From assembly GCF_024347355.1 (NCBI RefSeq), contig NZ_AP025466.1, forward strand, positions 868,001-932,000: DNA of 64,000 bases, in the 5' to 3' direction. Shown one piece after another: positions 46,768 through 54,317 of this stretch (position 1 is the first letter of the stretch; each line of letters opens with the position of its first letter). The stretch is from Vibrio chagasii. GTDB lineage: Bacteria > Pseudomonadota > Gammaproteobacteria > Enterobacterales > Vibrionaceae. The notes below the pieces were generated by a model, which was not told the DNA's origin, did no database searches, and saw nothing but the letters and a program-made list of their open reading frames with translations. The position numbers and the translations under genes are program-made.

Positions 46768-47799
46768 CTACTCATTTGGAGGACAAGTTATGACTTTGAC
46801 CTGATTCTTATACTGAAATACCAATAAACAATCTTCGTAGTTAATAATTTCTATTTTTTTAAAAATCATATTATTAGAAGTTAACTTAAAGGAAGTTTTG
46901 TTTTGTTCAACTTCAAAGTAAGTGACTTTTTCGCCTCTATCAACATACCAACTATCAATAATAATCTTTGAGTTAAACAATAGGTTGATTAGCGACATGT
47001 CACTATAGCTCTCTTCTATACCGACTTCCTGTTCATTTTCGTTACTTATATTTTTAGGAGTTTCAGTTTTTAATTCTTTGTCAGAAGTTACAGGTATGTC
47101 TTTTTTTTCTTCTAAATTTACATGGGCTTTAGAGTGACTAATATAAGACTTTAATTTAAAGTCTCGTTCTGTAGAAAAATTATAAATTAAAAATACGAGC
47201 GTAATAGCAGCTAATACAGGCCAAAACATAATGTTGCTTTTGTTGTCAAAGTGAAAAAGGTTTCCAGTTTTTACATAATCTCGTTGATAAAAAGAATTAT
47301 AATTCGAAAACGTCTTTCTACTATAAAATCTCAGTTTGGATGACAGCACAACGACACGTTCTAGCGTAGGGACACCGTCATAAACTTTCTTTATATAACT
47401 CCACTTCTTAAGAAAGAAGGGGTTATGCGTTATTTTATGTGAAAATGATATTAAATCTTGCATCTTTTCAGACAGCGAGAGCGGGGATTGAGTGATAATA
47501 AAAAAATCCGTTCTGAACTTACGATGTTGTGCCAAAAGTTGGAACCAAGCATCTTCATCTTCTTTTAACAAAAATTGAAATTCATCCAACACGAAAGTCA
47601 ACTCAACGTCTGAAGAATCAATTAATCTAACAATATCAAAAATTTCAGGAGTTTCATTTACTGTAAGATATTCACTCGATACATTGATAGGAATATTAGT
47701 GAATACTTTATTACCAAGTTTAAGGTTCGGTAAAATATGATACTTCACGGCTTCATAGGTTTTTCCAGTTCCAGGTCTTCCGTAAATAAGTGTAATCAT
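46768..47799 (-). CDS. zot: Zot/pI-like filamentous phage assembly ATPase
   Basis: A 343-residue Zot-domain protein. The N-terminal P-loop is LIYGRPGTGKTYEAV (residues about 3-17) and Walker B is LTFVLDEFQFLL near 69-80. One membrane helix, NIMFWPVLAAITLVFLIYNF, lies near 190-209, followed by a periplasmic tail of about 130 residues. Such proteins span the inner membrane and drive extrusion of filamentous phage with coat subunits. It starts 2 bp after a small membrane protein gene on the same strand. The other inovirus-like genes are on the opposite strand, unlike standard phages. AT-rich. Confidence 0.85.
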   Translation of the reverse strand: MITLIYGRPGTGKTYEAVKYHILPNLKLGNKVFTNIPINVSSEYLTVNETPEIFDIVRLIDSSDVELTFVLDEFQFLLKEDEDAWFQLLAQHRKFRTDFFIITQSPLSLSEKMQDLISFSHKITHNPFFLKKWSYIKKVYDGVPTLERVVVLSSKLRFYSRKTFSNYNSFYQRDYVKTGNLFHFDNKSNIMFWPVLAAITLVFLIYNFSTERDFKLKSYISHSKAHVNLEEKKDIPVTSDKELKTETPKNISNENEQEVGIEESYSDMSLINLLFNSKIIIDSWYVDRGEKVTYFEVEQNKTSFKLTSNNMIFKKIEIINYEDCLLVFQYKNQVKVITCPPNE

Positions 47800-47801
47800 A
47801 A

Positions 47802-48089
47802 CTACCCCTTAAGAACTCGAATAAACGTAACAATAGGTAGCGCAAGCAAGCCGCAGAAGATTACGAGGAAAAAGCCTAAGAAAAAGGCTTCATTTACCAA
47901 TTGAACCGATTCTATATCTTGCCCGTTTTTCTCTAAAGCTATTGCTAACCTGTCTAAAGAGTTTGCAAGTAAGACATTGCTATCGCCTCCTATACTATCT
48001 TCAAATCCACCTAAATAACTCTGACAGAAATCATCAAACTGGATGTTTTCATCGTGTTGTTTTTTTACATCTAATTTGATTTGGGACAT
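47802..48089 (-). CDS. Small single-helix membrane protein (pVI/pIII-position)
   Basis: A 95-residue protein; I chose the internal Met (MSQIKLDVKKQ) because GGAAG lies six bases upstream, while the longer frame has no ribosome site. It is acidic and soluble for about 65 residues, then one hydrophobic helix FFLGFFLVIFCGLLALPIVTF and a short basic end. It is coupled to zot (2-bp gap) and sits where phages carry minor coat or Ace-type genes. No sequence family recognised; the phage role is inferred from position. Confidence 0.6.
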   Translation of the reverse strand: MSQIKLDVKKQHDENIQFDDFCQSYLGGFEDSIGGDSNVLLANSLDRLAIALEKNGQDIESVQLVNEAFFLGFFLVIFCGLLALPIVTFIRVLKG

Positions 48090-48233
48090 AACACTTCCAC
48101 CAAGGCTAAATATACGAATAAAGCAAAAATCGATCCGAGATGTCTTCCTAAAACTAGTATTTTTCTCCATCACGATTAAGTAACTAGCATCCAGTTAAAT
48201 AGAAAAATTTCTCCCCTAAAAGGGAAACCTAAT

Positions 48234-48281
48234 ATGGTATCAACAGCCCAAGCAATGCAACCAATGGCAATGCAACATTAA
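48234..48281 (+). CDS. Possible 15-residue peptide in divergent promoter
   Basis: ATG 48234 after AAAAGGGAAACC encodes MVSTAQAMQPMAMQH then TAA. It is in the short gap between divergent units; could be a leader peptide or chance. Confidence 0.2.
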   Translation: MVSTAQAMQPMAMQH

Positions 48282-48340
48282 CTTAGTTTTCTGAACTTAT
48301 TTTGGCTCAAATATTGCAAAATTCCATCGGAGGTGAATTT

Positions 48341-48421
48341 ATGGAAGTAATAAGTTTCTTAGTCGGGTCTTTATGTGGGTTTGTTTTTATGCTGCCTTGT
48401 CTTATAGCGTTGGTTCAATAA
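48341..48421 (+). CDS. 26-residue membrane peptide (pVII/pIX-like)
   Basis: ATG 48341 has a strong GGAGGT upstream. The peptide MEVISFLVGSLCGFVFMLPC-LIALVQ is almost entirely one membrane helix. Inovirus pVII and pIX end-cap proteins are similarly tiny and hydrophobic. It begins the plus-strand run, 39 bp before the channel gene. Identity rests on size, ribosome site and context only. Confidence 0.55.
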   Translation: MEVISFLVGSLCGFVFMLPCLIALVQ

Positions 48422-48460
48422 ATTCAAATTTGAGAGTCAAAATGAAAATGAGATAGGAAT

Positions 48461-49810
48461 ATGATAATAAAAAGCGCATTAAAATTTATGACCCATGAAG
48501 CGATCGTGTTATCTGTTATCTTCATCAATGCTGTTGTGATGGTCGCACTTGAAACAACACCAACATTACCAAAAACTATAGGCTATTGGATTCTTTGGGT
48601 AGACTTCGTTTGCGTGCTCTATTTTGCAGTGGAACTTGGTGTCAAATGGACAGATTTGGGTACTAAGGGTTACTTTTCTGATAATTGGAATAAATTAGAC
48701 TTTTTAATAGTAATACTGAGTATCCCGGTTCTCATTGAACCTTTCTTAAGTGGTGGTATTGGATGGTTGGGTGACATGGCCATTCTTCGCCTCGCTCGTT
48801 TCTTGAGACTATGGCGAATTCTCCGTTATGTCTACACTTCGGAAACATACAAGTGTCTGCGTATCCCAGTAATCCTACTGATTGTTTTAACAGCCTTTAC
48901 TATGCTGATTGATAGCAGCAAAGACTTAATATCAGATATTTACCCTCAGATTAAGCTCACTTTGAATGTTTTGCTTGTACTCAGCCTCACTTTTTTACTC
49001 GTTAGGATGTTACGAGTTTTATTTTCTACATTTTTTCACAGAAAACTCACTCAAAATCCTTACAACTTTGACAGCTCTCTTGTCGATTTTATATGTCTGA
49101 TCGCGGTTGTTTTGACATCATTAAACGGAATAATGATAGCAATAAGCACTGCAGGTCATGATCCATTCGCTCTCCTCGCTGGTTTGGGGATCGGAGGTAT
49201 GGCAATCGCATTTGCTGCACAGGACGCAGTGGCAAACATTATCGCTGGAATAATGTTACTGGTTCAAAAACCATTCAGAACAGGAGATTGGATTTGTATT
49301 AATGGAAATACAGGAGCCGTACATCATATCGGACTTAGATGTACAGTTTTAGAAGAGTTTGGCGGGGAACACTTAACATTCCCTAATAAAATATTTATGG
49401 ATAGTCCTGTCAGAAATATAGACAAAAGAGGCTTTTACTTACTATCGGGGAGTATTCGACTGCATCATAAAACCAAGCATAATGAAATTAATGAAGTCAT
49501 AGACATGATGAAAAAAATATGTACCGAACATCCTGAGCTATATAACGACTGTGGCGTGCGCTTCGAAGGATTTGGAGAAGCATGCTTCCCTGTTTCATTT
49601 TGGATGTGTGTTAAAGAATGGAGCCAGAGTGAACAAATAATATATCGAGACCGTTGGGAAAAAATAAGAGTGGTTGAGCAGGATTTTTATATCAAACTAG
49701 TGAAGGGGGTAAATGAAAAAGGGATTACGTGTGCAATGCCAATTCGCGAAATGGTGGAAGAAAACAAAACATCACCGCTAACAGAAAAGGATGGATACCA
49801 TGAAAATTAA
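48461..49810 (+). CDS. Voltage-sensor-like/MscS fusion channel
   Basis: A 449-residue inner-membrane protein. Residues 1-125 look like an S1-S4 voltage sensor: S1 near 14-30, S2 near 43-60 with E58, then YFSDNWNKLDFLIVIL (71-86) with Asp80 in S3, and S4 ILRLARFLRLWRILR with Arg at 110, 113, 116, 119 and 122, exactly every third residue. After two more helices (about 133-190) comes an MscS core from about 205: the pore helix AGLGIGGMAIAFAAQDAVANIIAGI and beta domain KPFRTGDWICINGNTGAV. So the pore is mechanosensitive-type, possibly gated by voltage. Its end overlaps the coat-like gene by 11 bp. Confidence 0.85.
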   Translation: MIIKSALKFMTHEAIVLSVIFINAVVMVALETTPTLPKTIGYWILWVDFVCVLYFAVELGVKWTDLGTKGYFSDNWNKLDFLIVILSIPVLIEPFLSGGIGWLGDMAILRLARFLRLWRILRYVYTSETYKCLRIPVILLIVLTAFTMLIDSSKDLISDIYPQIKLTLNVLLVLSLTFLLVRMLRVLFSTFFHRKLTQNPYNFDSSLVDFICLIAVVLTSLNGIMIAISTAGHDPFALLAGLGIGGMAIAFAAQDAVANIIAGIMLLVQKPFRTGDWICINGNTGAVHHIGLRCTVLEEFGGEHLTFPNKIFMDSPVRNIDKRGFYLLSGSIRLHHKTKHNEINEVIDMMKKICTEHPELYNDCGVRFEGFGEACFPVSFWMCVKEWSQSEQIIYRDRWEKIRVVEQDFYIKLVKGVNEKGITCAMPIREMVEENKTSPLTEKDGYHEN

Positions 49811-50012
49811 ACATCTATTAATACTACTAACGTTGCCATTTGTGCCTTATGAAGTACTAGCCGCTGCTACAGAAAATATTGAACAAATTGCAGGGTCGAT
49901 TGATTTAACTTCAGTAGAATCAACCGCATCTGATGTAGGGGTTACTGCTGTTGCAGTCAGTGCCACTGTAAAGGCTGTTGGTATAATTAAGAATGTCATT
50001 AACCAAGCCTAA
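49800..50012 (+). CDS. pVIII-like major coat peptide
   Basis: A 70-residue precursor from ATG 49800 (after AAAGGATGG), overlapping the channel gene end by 11 bp. Signal peptide MKIKHLLILLTLPFVPYEVLA precedes a mature peptide of about 49 residues with an acidic start (ATENIEQIAGSIDLTSVEST), a small-residue helical middle and a basic end (KAVGIIKNVINQA). This acid-apolar-basic layout, and the IDLTSVEST stretch, recall pVIII of Pf1-like inoviruses. The apolar part is weaker than in true coats. No other function is suggested. Confidence 0.6.
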   Translation: MKIKHLLILLTLPFVPYEVLAAATENIEQIAGSIDLTSVESTASDVGVTAVAVSATVKAVGIIKNVINQA

Positions 50013-50032
50013 ACCTATGCGTTACGATTGAT

Positions 50033-50063
50033 GCGAGTATAGTAGTATCCTTACTGTACTCGC
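50033..50063. repeat. 12-bp hairpin after coat-like gene
   Basis: Arms GCGAGTATAGTA (50033-50044) and TACTGTACTCGC (50052-50063), one T-G pair, loop GTATCCT. No T run. It could be a terminator variant or a structured signal such as a phage packaging hairpin. Confidence 0.7.
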
Positions 50064-50097
50064 GACGTCGAAACAATACCTTAACACTCAAAGATAG

Positions 50098-50119
50098 TGG
50101 TTAGCCCCTGGGCTGACCA
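50098..50119. repeat. 10-bp-arm palindrome between coat-like gene and tetR
   Basis: Arms TGGTTAGCCC (50098-50107) and GGGCTGACCA (50110-50119), two-base centre, one mismatch. Sits at the convergent boundary of the phage-like locus and the backbone. Confidence 0.7.
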
Positions 50120-50166
50120 AACGTCAAATTTAGCTATGTACCAGTTCCTGCGAGAAATCAAATGTT

Positions 50167-50775
50167 TCAGCTTTTAACACCGCAACCTTTAATCACTAAC
50201 TGAGTGATAAACTCAGCGGCTTCTTCGTAGTCTTTGTCATCGAGCTTATCTTTCTGCATAACACTGCAAATCTGCCAGCCAAAATCCGCATAGGTTTGAG
50301 TCGCAGCCCAAATGGTAAACATCAGGTGATGCGCAGGTACGTCGTCCATCAGCCCTTTTACCGACCAAGTCGAGAACTTATCAAGGATCATCTGTGACTG
50401 CTTATACAACTCATCACCGATCTCTTTCGGAAGCACTTTAGCACCTGACATCACTTCATTGGCAAACACTTTAGAAGCGTGTGGGTGGTCGCGTGAGATG
50501 ATTAACTTAGTTTGAATGTATTGAGATAGGGCTTCTACGGGATCACTCAGCTCTTCAATAGGACGAGAGGCTTCAAGTAACGGCTGCGTGACGGTTTCTA
50601 GAACGGCATTGTAGAGCTTGTCTTTCGAGCTGAAGTAATAGAATACATTGGGTTTGGGAATGTCGGCCGCCTTCGCGATATCCGCCATTTTGGTTGCGGC
50701 ATAACCATGAGTAGCGAATTGTTCACACGCCACTTCGATGATTAAATCTTGATTCTTTTGTCTGATCCTAGACAT
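50167..50775 (-). CDS. RutR-like TetR-family regulator
   Basis: A 202-residue TetR-family protein; I chose MSRIRQKNQDL, with GGAAG five bases upstream. The HTH is MADIAKAADIPKPNVFYYFSSKDKLYNAVL (near 30-60). The C-terminal domain matches RutR of E. coli in several places (IQTKLIISRDHPHASKVFANEVMSGA, FTIWAATQTYADFGWQI, shown in part), RutR being a uracil/thymine sensor that also controls purine and glyoxylate genes. It follows glycerate kinase by 146 bp and could bind the RutR-like box before xdhA. Confidence 0.82.
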   Translation of the reverse strand: MSRIRQKNQDLIIEVACEQFATHGYAATKMADIAKAADIPKPNVFYYFSSKDKLYNAVLETVTQPLLEASRPIEELSDPVEALSQYIQTKLIISRDHPHASKVFANEVMSGAKVLPKEIGDELYKQSQMILDKFSTWSVKGLMDDVPAHHLMFTIWAATQTYADFGWQICSVMQKDKLDDKDYEEAAEFITQLVIKGCGVKS

Positions 50776-50921
50776 ATGACTTCCTTTACAGCTCATTACT
50801 TAAACCATAGTAATCAACGTGCTTCATTAGTCCAGAAGATAATTCAAGAACTCAAGGTCACCGCATTGACAACAAAAAATGGCCGCCACATGCACAGTGG
50901 AGCGACCCTTTTATCCGGTTG

Positions 50922-52232
50922 CTAAAGAATCAATATTGCACGGAAGTCATTGACGTTAGTCAGAGTAGGCCCTGTCGTCAGCAGAACGCCTATTTGCTTG
51001 AAAAAGTCATAACTATTATTCGCCTCTAGATAATCATCGGCTTTGAGTGATAAGCGAGTACCTTTTTGCCAAGTTTCTGGTGTTATCCATGCTCCGGCAT
51101 TGTCTTCCACACCATCAATACCGTCCGTATCAGCGGCCAAAGCGAATATGTTGTCCTGCCCTTTCAGTTCGTTGTACAAGCTTAAAAGGAACTCACAATT
51201 GCGCCCACCACGACCATTTCCTTTAACCGTTACTGTTGTTTCACCACCTGAAAGCAATACACAAGGAGTCTCGAAAGGGTGCTTATTATTAGCAACTTGC
51301 TTGGCTAATGCTGCGTGCACCTTCGCCACTTCTCTCGCCTCACCCTCGATACAATCACTCAACACATACGCAGGAATACCTAAACCTTCAGCCTCTGCCG
51401 CCGCTGATTCAAGAGCAGACATTGGAGTCGCGATAATATGGTGCTCAGCGTTTTTCCAACAAATGTCATCTGGCTTGATGGTTTCAGATTCTGGGTTATT
51501 CAGCCATTCAAATGCCGAGTTAGGTATTTCTATCTGGTAGCGTTCCAATATGGCGAGGGCATCAAAGCGCGTGGTGGTGTCCGGTACGGTTGGTCCTGAT
51601 GCAATCACACTGATGTCATCACCCGGTACATCCGAAATCGCCAATGACACCACTCTTGCTGGATACGCTGCTTTGGCAAGTCGGCCGCCTTTTATCGAAG
51701 ATAGATGTTTACGAACACAGTTCATCTCATCAATGGCTGCGCCAGATTTAAGTAGTGCTTTGTTGATTTGTTGCTTCTCTGCCAAGCTAATATCGCCACC
51801 AGGCAGACTCAGTAATGCGGAGCCACCTCCCGATAAGAGACATATCACGGTGTCGTCTTCACTTAGGTTGCTCACCAACTCCAACATCCGGTGACTGACT
51901 TCAAGCCCCATCGCATCCGGAACTGGGTGCGCCGCTTCAATCACCTCAATGTACTCACATGGCGCGAGGTGTTCATAACGAGTCACAACCAAACCTTCTA
52001 AGTCACGTAGCGCAAGGTCTTGCTGTTTCTTGGCTTGCCATACGGCTTCCAATTCAGCGGCCATCGATGCTGCCGCTTTCCCTGCCCCGATAACGACAGT
52101 TCGCCCAGCTTGATTTGCCGAGCGATAAAATATGTCTTGAGGGAGAAAAGGTTCGATGTGATTTTGGGGTAGTGCCTGGTTTACAGCACTCGAGAAAAGG
52201 GTTTGCAGAAACTGCTTAGCATCAATGTCCAT
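50922..52232 (-). CDS. Glycerate 2-kinase, GckA/TtuD type
   Basis: A 436-residue DUF4147/MOFRL-family kinase that phosphorylates D-glycerate to 2-phosphoglycerate. I chose MDIDAKQFLQTLF, preceded by AAGGAG; the 13-residue longer form has no such site. Seen are VVIGAGKAAASMAAELE near 45, VICLLSGGGSALLSLP near 128, NCVRKHLSSIKGGRLAKAA near 170 and FALAADTDGIDGVEDNAGAW near 360. Last step of the glyoxylate-to-2PG branch; fourth gene after gcl, hyi and glxR. Confidence 0.92.
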   Translation of the reverse strand: MDIDAKQFLQTLFSSAVNQALPQNHIEPFLPQDIFYRSANQAGRTVVIGAGKAAASMAAELEAVWQAKKQQDLALRDLEGLVVTRYEHLAPCEYIEVIEAAHPVPDAMGLEVSHRMLELVSNLSEDDTVICLLSGGGSALLSLPGGDISLAEKQQINKALLKSGAAIDEMNCVRKHLSSIKGGRLAKAAYPARVVSLAISDVPGDDISVIASGPTVPDTTTRFDALAILERYQIEIPNSAFEWLNNPESETIKPDDICWKNAEHHIIATPMSALESAAAEAEGLGIPAYVLSDCIEGEAREVAKVHAALAKQVANNKHPFETPCVLLSGGETTVTVKGNGRGGRNCEFLLSLYNELKGQDNIFALAADTDGIDGVEDNAGAWITPETWQKGTRLSLKADDYLEANNSYDFFKQIGVLLTTGPTLTNVNDFRAILIL

Positions 52233-52492
52233 CAGCCACTCCTTAGTTGACGGAGGAAAAAAGAACCCCAATACAAGGCGAAAGGGTGCCTGCTAAGATT
52301 AAGTTGGAAAGGAACAACTTCAACCTTTGCCTCGTATCGGGAACGCGTATAAAAGGAGACGAAACTACGCGATTTATAAACAAACTGTTTGAAACTGGGG
52401 GGCTAACTCATTGACGTGCTGTCGAGGCGCAAAGTAGATTCACGATTCGACATTACATGCGATGCTAGCCCGTATTCATCATTAAAAAGAGG

Positions 52493-53389
52493 TTAGCGAA
52501 TCGAGTGGTCAGAACGTTTCTCAATCGCTTGGATAAGCGCTGAGTGATCCCAGCCTTCACCGCCCATCTCGGCACACTCACCAAACAGCTCTTGAGCATT
52601 AGCCGTGTTTGGCAGTGCAACCCCAAGCTCTTGTGCCCCCGTTAGCGCTAGGTTGAGATCTTTTTGATGAAGCGAGATTCTAAAGCCAGGGTCAAATGTG
52701 CCTTCCACCATGCGTTCACCGTGCACCTCAAGGATCTTTGAGTTAGCAAAGCCACCCAGCAGCGCCTGGCGAACTCGCGCTGGATCAGCACCGGCTTTTG
52801 ATGCAAACACTAGCGCTTCAGAGACCGCTTCAATGTTCAGTGCTACGATGATCTGGTTGGCAACCTTACACGTTTGGCCAGCACCGTTATCACCCACCAG
52901 CGTGATGTTTTTGCCCATCACTTCAAATAGAGGTCGAGCTTTATCAAAAGCGTCCTGCTCACCACCCACCATAATAGTAAGTGCCGCATTAATCGCGCCT
53001 ACTTCGCCACCTGAAACCGGAGCATCAAGATATGATGCACCACCTTCGTTGATGCGTGCTGCAATGGCTTTAGTCGCGATAGGTGAGATAGAACTCATAT
53101 CGATGACTAGCTTGCCCGTTGCCCCACCAGCAGTAAGACCTTGCTCGACACCGTTATCACCAAACAGCACCTCTTCTACTTGAGGGGTGTTCGGCACCAT
53201 AAGAATAATGACATCTGCCTGTTCTGCGGCTTCGGCTGGGGAATGACAAACCGTTGCGCCTGCTGCAACCAACTCAGCAGGTGCTGCGTTGAAATGATCC
53301 GACAGAATCAAGTCGTGACCCGCTTTTTGAAGGTTACTCGCCATAGGTTTACCCATGATGCCAGTTCCGATAAATGCAATTTTAGACAT
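52493..53389 (-). CDS. glxR: Tartronate semialdehyde reductase
   Basis: A 298-residue beta-hydroxyacid dehydrogenase that reduces tartronate semialdehyde to D-glycerate. The NAD(P) site is KIAFIGTGIMGKPMASNL (residues 3-20); substrate loop FLDAPVSGGEVGA-like region reads YLDAPVSGGEVGAINAALT near 121; catalytic Lys is in GAGQTCKVANQIIVALN near 167-183. It follows hyi by 38 bp. Sequence and context point to GlxR rather than 3-hydroxyisobutyrate dehydrogenase. Confidence 0.92.
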   Translation of the reverse strand: MSKIAFIGTGIMGKPMASNLQKAGHDLILSDHFNAAPAELVAAGATVCHSPAEAAEQADVIILMVPNTPQVEEVLFGDNGVEQGLTAGGATGKLVIDMSSISPIATKAIAARINEGGASYLDAPVSGGEVGAINAALTIMVGGEQDAFDKARPLFEVMGKNITLVGDNGAGQTCKVANQIIVALNIEAVSEALVFASKAGADPARVRQALLGGFANSKILEVHGERMVEGTFDPGFRISLHQKDLNLALTGAQELGVALPNTANAQELFGECAEMGGEGWDHSALIQAIEKRSDHSIR

Positions 53390-53426
53390 GTTGTTCTCCT
53401 TAACGTTTGAGGGTTACCAGGCGCAA

Positions 53427-54203
53427 TTAACGGTACTGGTTCAGCCAACCAAGGCCTTCGGTCGTTGTCGTTTTCGGTTTGTATTCGCAGCCAACCCAAC
53501 CTTGATAGCCAAGCTCATCAAGGTAGCTAAGTACGAATGGATAATTGATTTCTCCGGTTCCCGGCTCGTGTCGACCAGGGTTATCAGCCAACTGCACGTG
53601 AGCGATTTGACCGATGTTCTGCTGCATAGTCGGCGTAAGATCGCCTTCCATAATCTGCATGTGATAGATATCGTATTGGATAGAAAGATTATCGCTCGCC
53701 ACCTCTTTAATGATGGCTTTCGCTTGCTCTGTGGTGTTCAGGAAAAAGCCAGGAATATCGCGCGTGTTAATCGCTTCAATCACTAAGCTAATGCCTTCGG
53801 CAGCCAGAGCATTTGCGGCATAGTGGAGGTTAATCACAAAGGTTGCCTGAGCGTCTTGCGGAGTCACTCCCTGTGGGACAATGCCCGCCAAACAGTTCAT
53901 CTGTTTACAGCCCAGTTTCTTGGCATAAGCTATCGCTTTAGGCACGCCCGCTTGAAACTCTTCAACGCGTGCTGGGTCAACCGCAATACCACGATCGCCT
54001 GCATCCCAATCCCCAGCAGGCAAGTTAAATAGCACTTGCTCTAGATTATTAGCATCAAGCTTTTGTTTAATCTCGTCCGCATCAAAGGCATATGGGAAAA
54101 GGTATTCGACGCCTTGAAAACCTGCTTCTGCGGCGGCTTCAAAACGGTCCATAAAATCAACTTCCGTGAATAACATTGACAAGTTTGCTGCAAATTTTGC
54201 CAT
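53427..54203 (-). CDS. hyi: Hydroxypyruvate isomerase
   Basis: A 258-residue TIM-barrel enzyme that interconverts hydroxypyruvate and tartronate semialdehyde. Family motifs are AANLSMLFTEVDFMDRFEAA at the start, GFQGVEYLFPY near 29, NCLAGIVPQG near 102, LVIEAINTRDIPGFFLNTT near 141 and IAHVQLADNPGRHEPGTGE near 198. Glu in VIEAIN and in GCEYKP are the metal/catalytic residues. Lies 114 bp after gcl. Confidence 0.94.
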   Translation of the reverse strand: MAKFAANLSMLFTEVDFMDRFEAAAEAGFQGVEYLFPYAFDADEIKQKLDANNLEQVLFNLPAGDWDAGDRGIAVDPARVEEFQAGVPKAIAYAKKLGCKQMNCLAGIVPQGVTPQDAQATFVINLHYAANALAAEGISLVIEAINTRDIPGFFLNTTEQAKAIIKEVASDNLSIQYDIYHMQIMEGDLTPTMQQNIGQIAHVQLADNPGRHEPGTGEINYPFVLSYLDELGYQGWVGCEYKPKTTTTEGLGWLNQYR

Positions 54204-54317
54204 GATTCTGTCCTTACTCTTTGTTTGGTGAAGCTAACGTGGTTTGGTGAAGCCTCGCTCTATTGGAGGCTTTCCGTAGAGCTCAATCTCGCTCTACGGA
54301 CACACATTACTTCGTGA
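54204..54317 (-). promoter_or_regulatory. Intercistronic hairpins between gcl and hyi
   Basis: Two hairpins: CCGTAGAGC with GCTCTACGG (54274-54299), and AGCCTC with GAGGCT (54251-54271). Next to them GTTTGGTGAAGC occurs twice. They may stabilise the gcl message or lower expression of hyi. Confidence 0.5.

Noticed and set aside
46587..50166. dif/XerCD attachment site for an inovirus
   Set aside because: I could not find a 28-bp dif-like sequence on either side of the phage-like genes.
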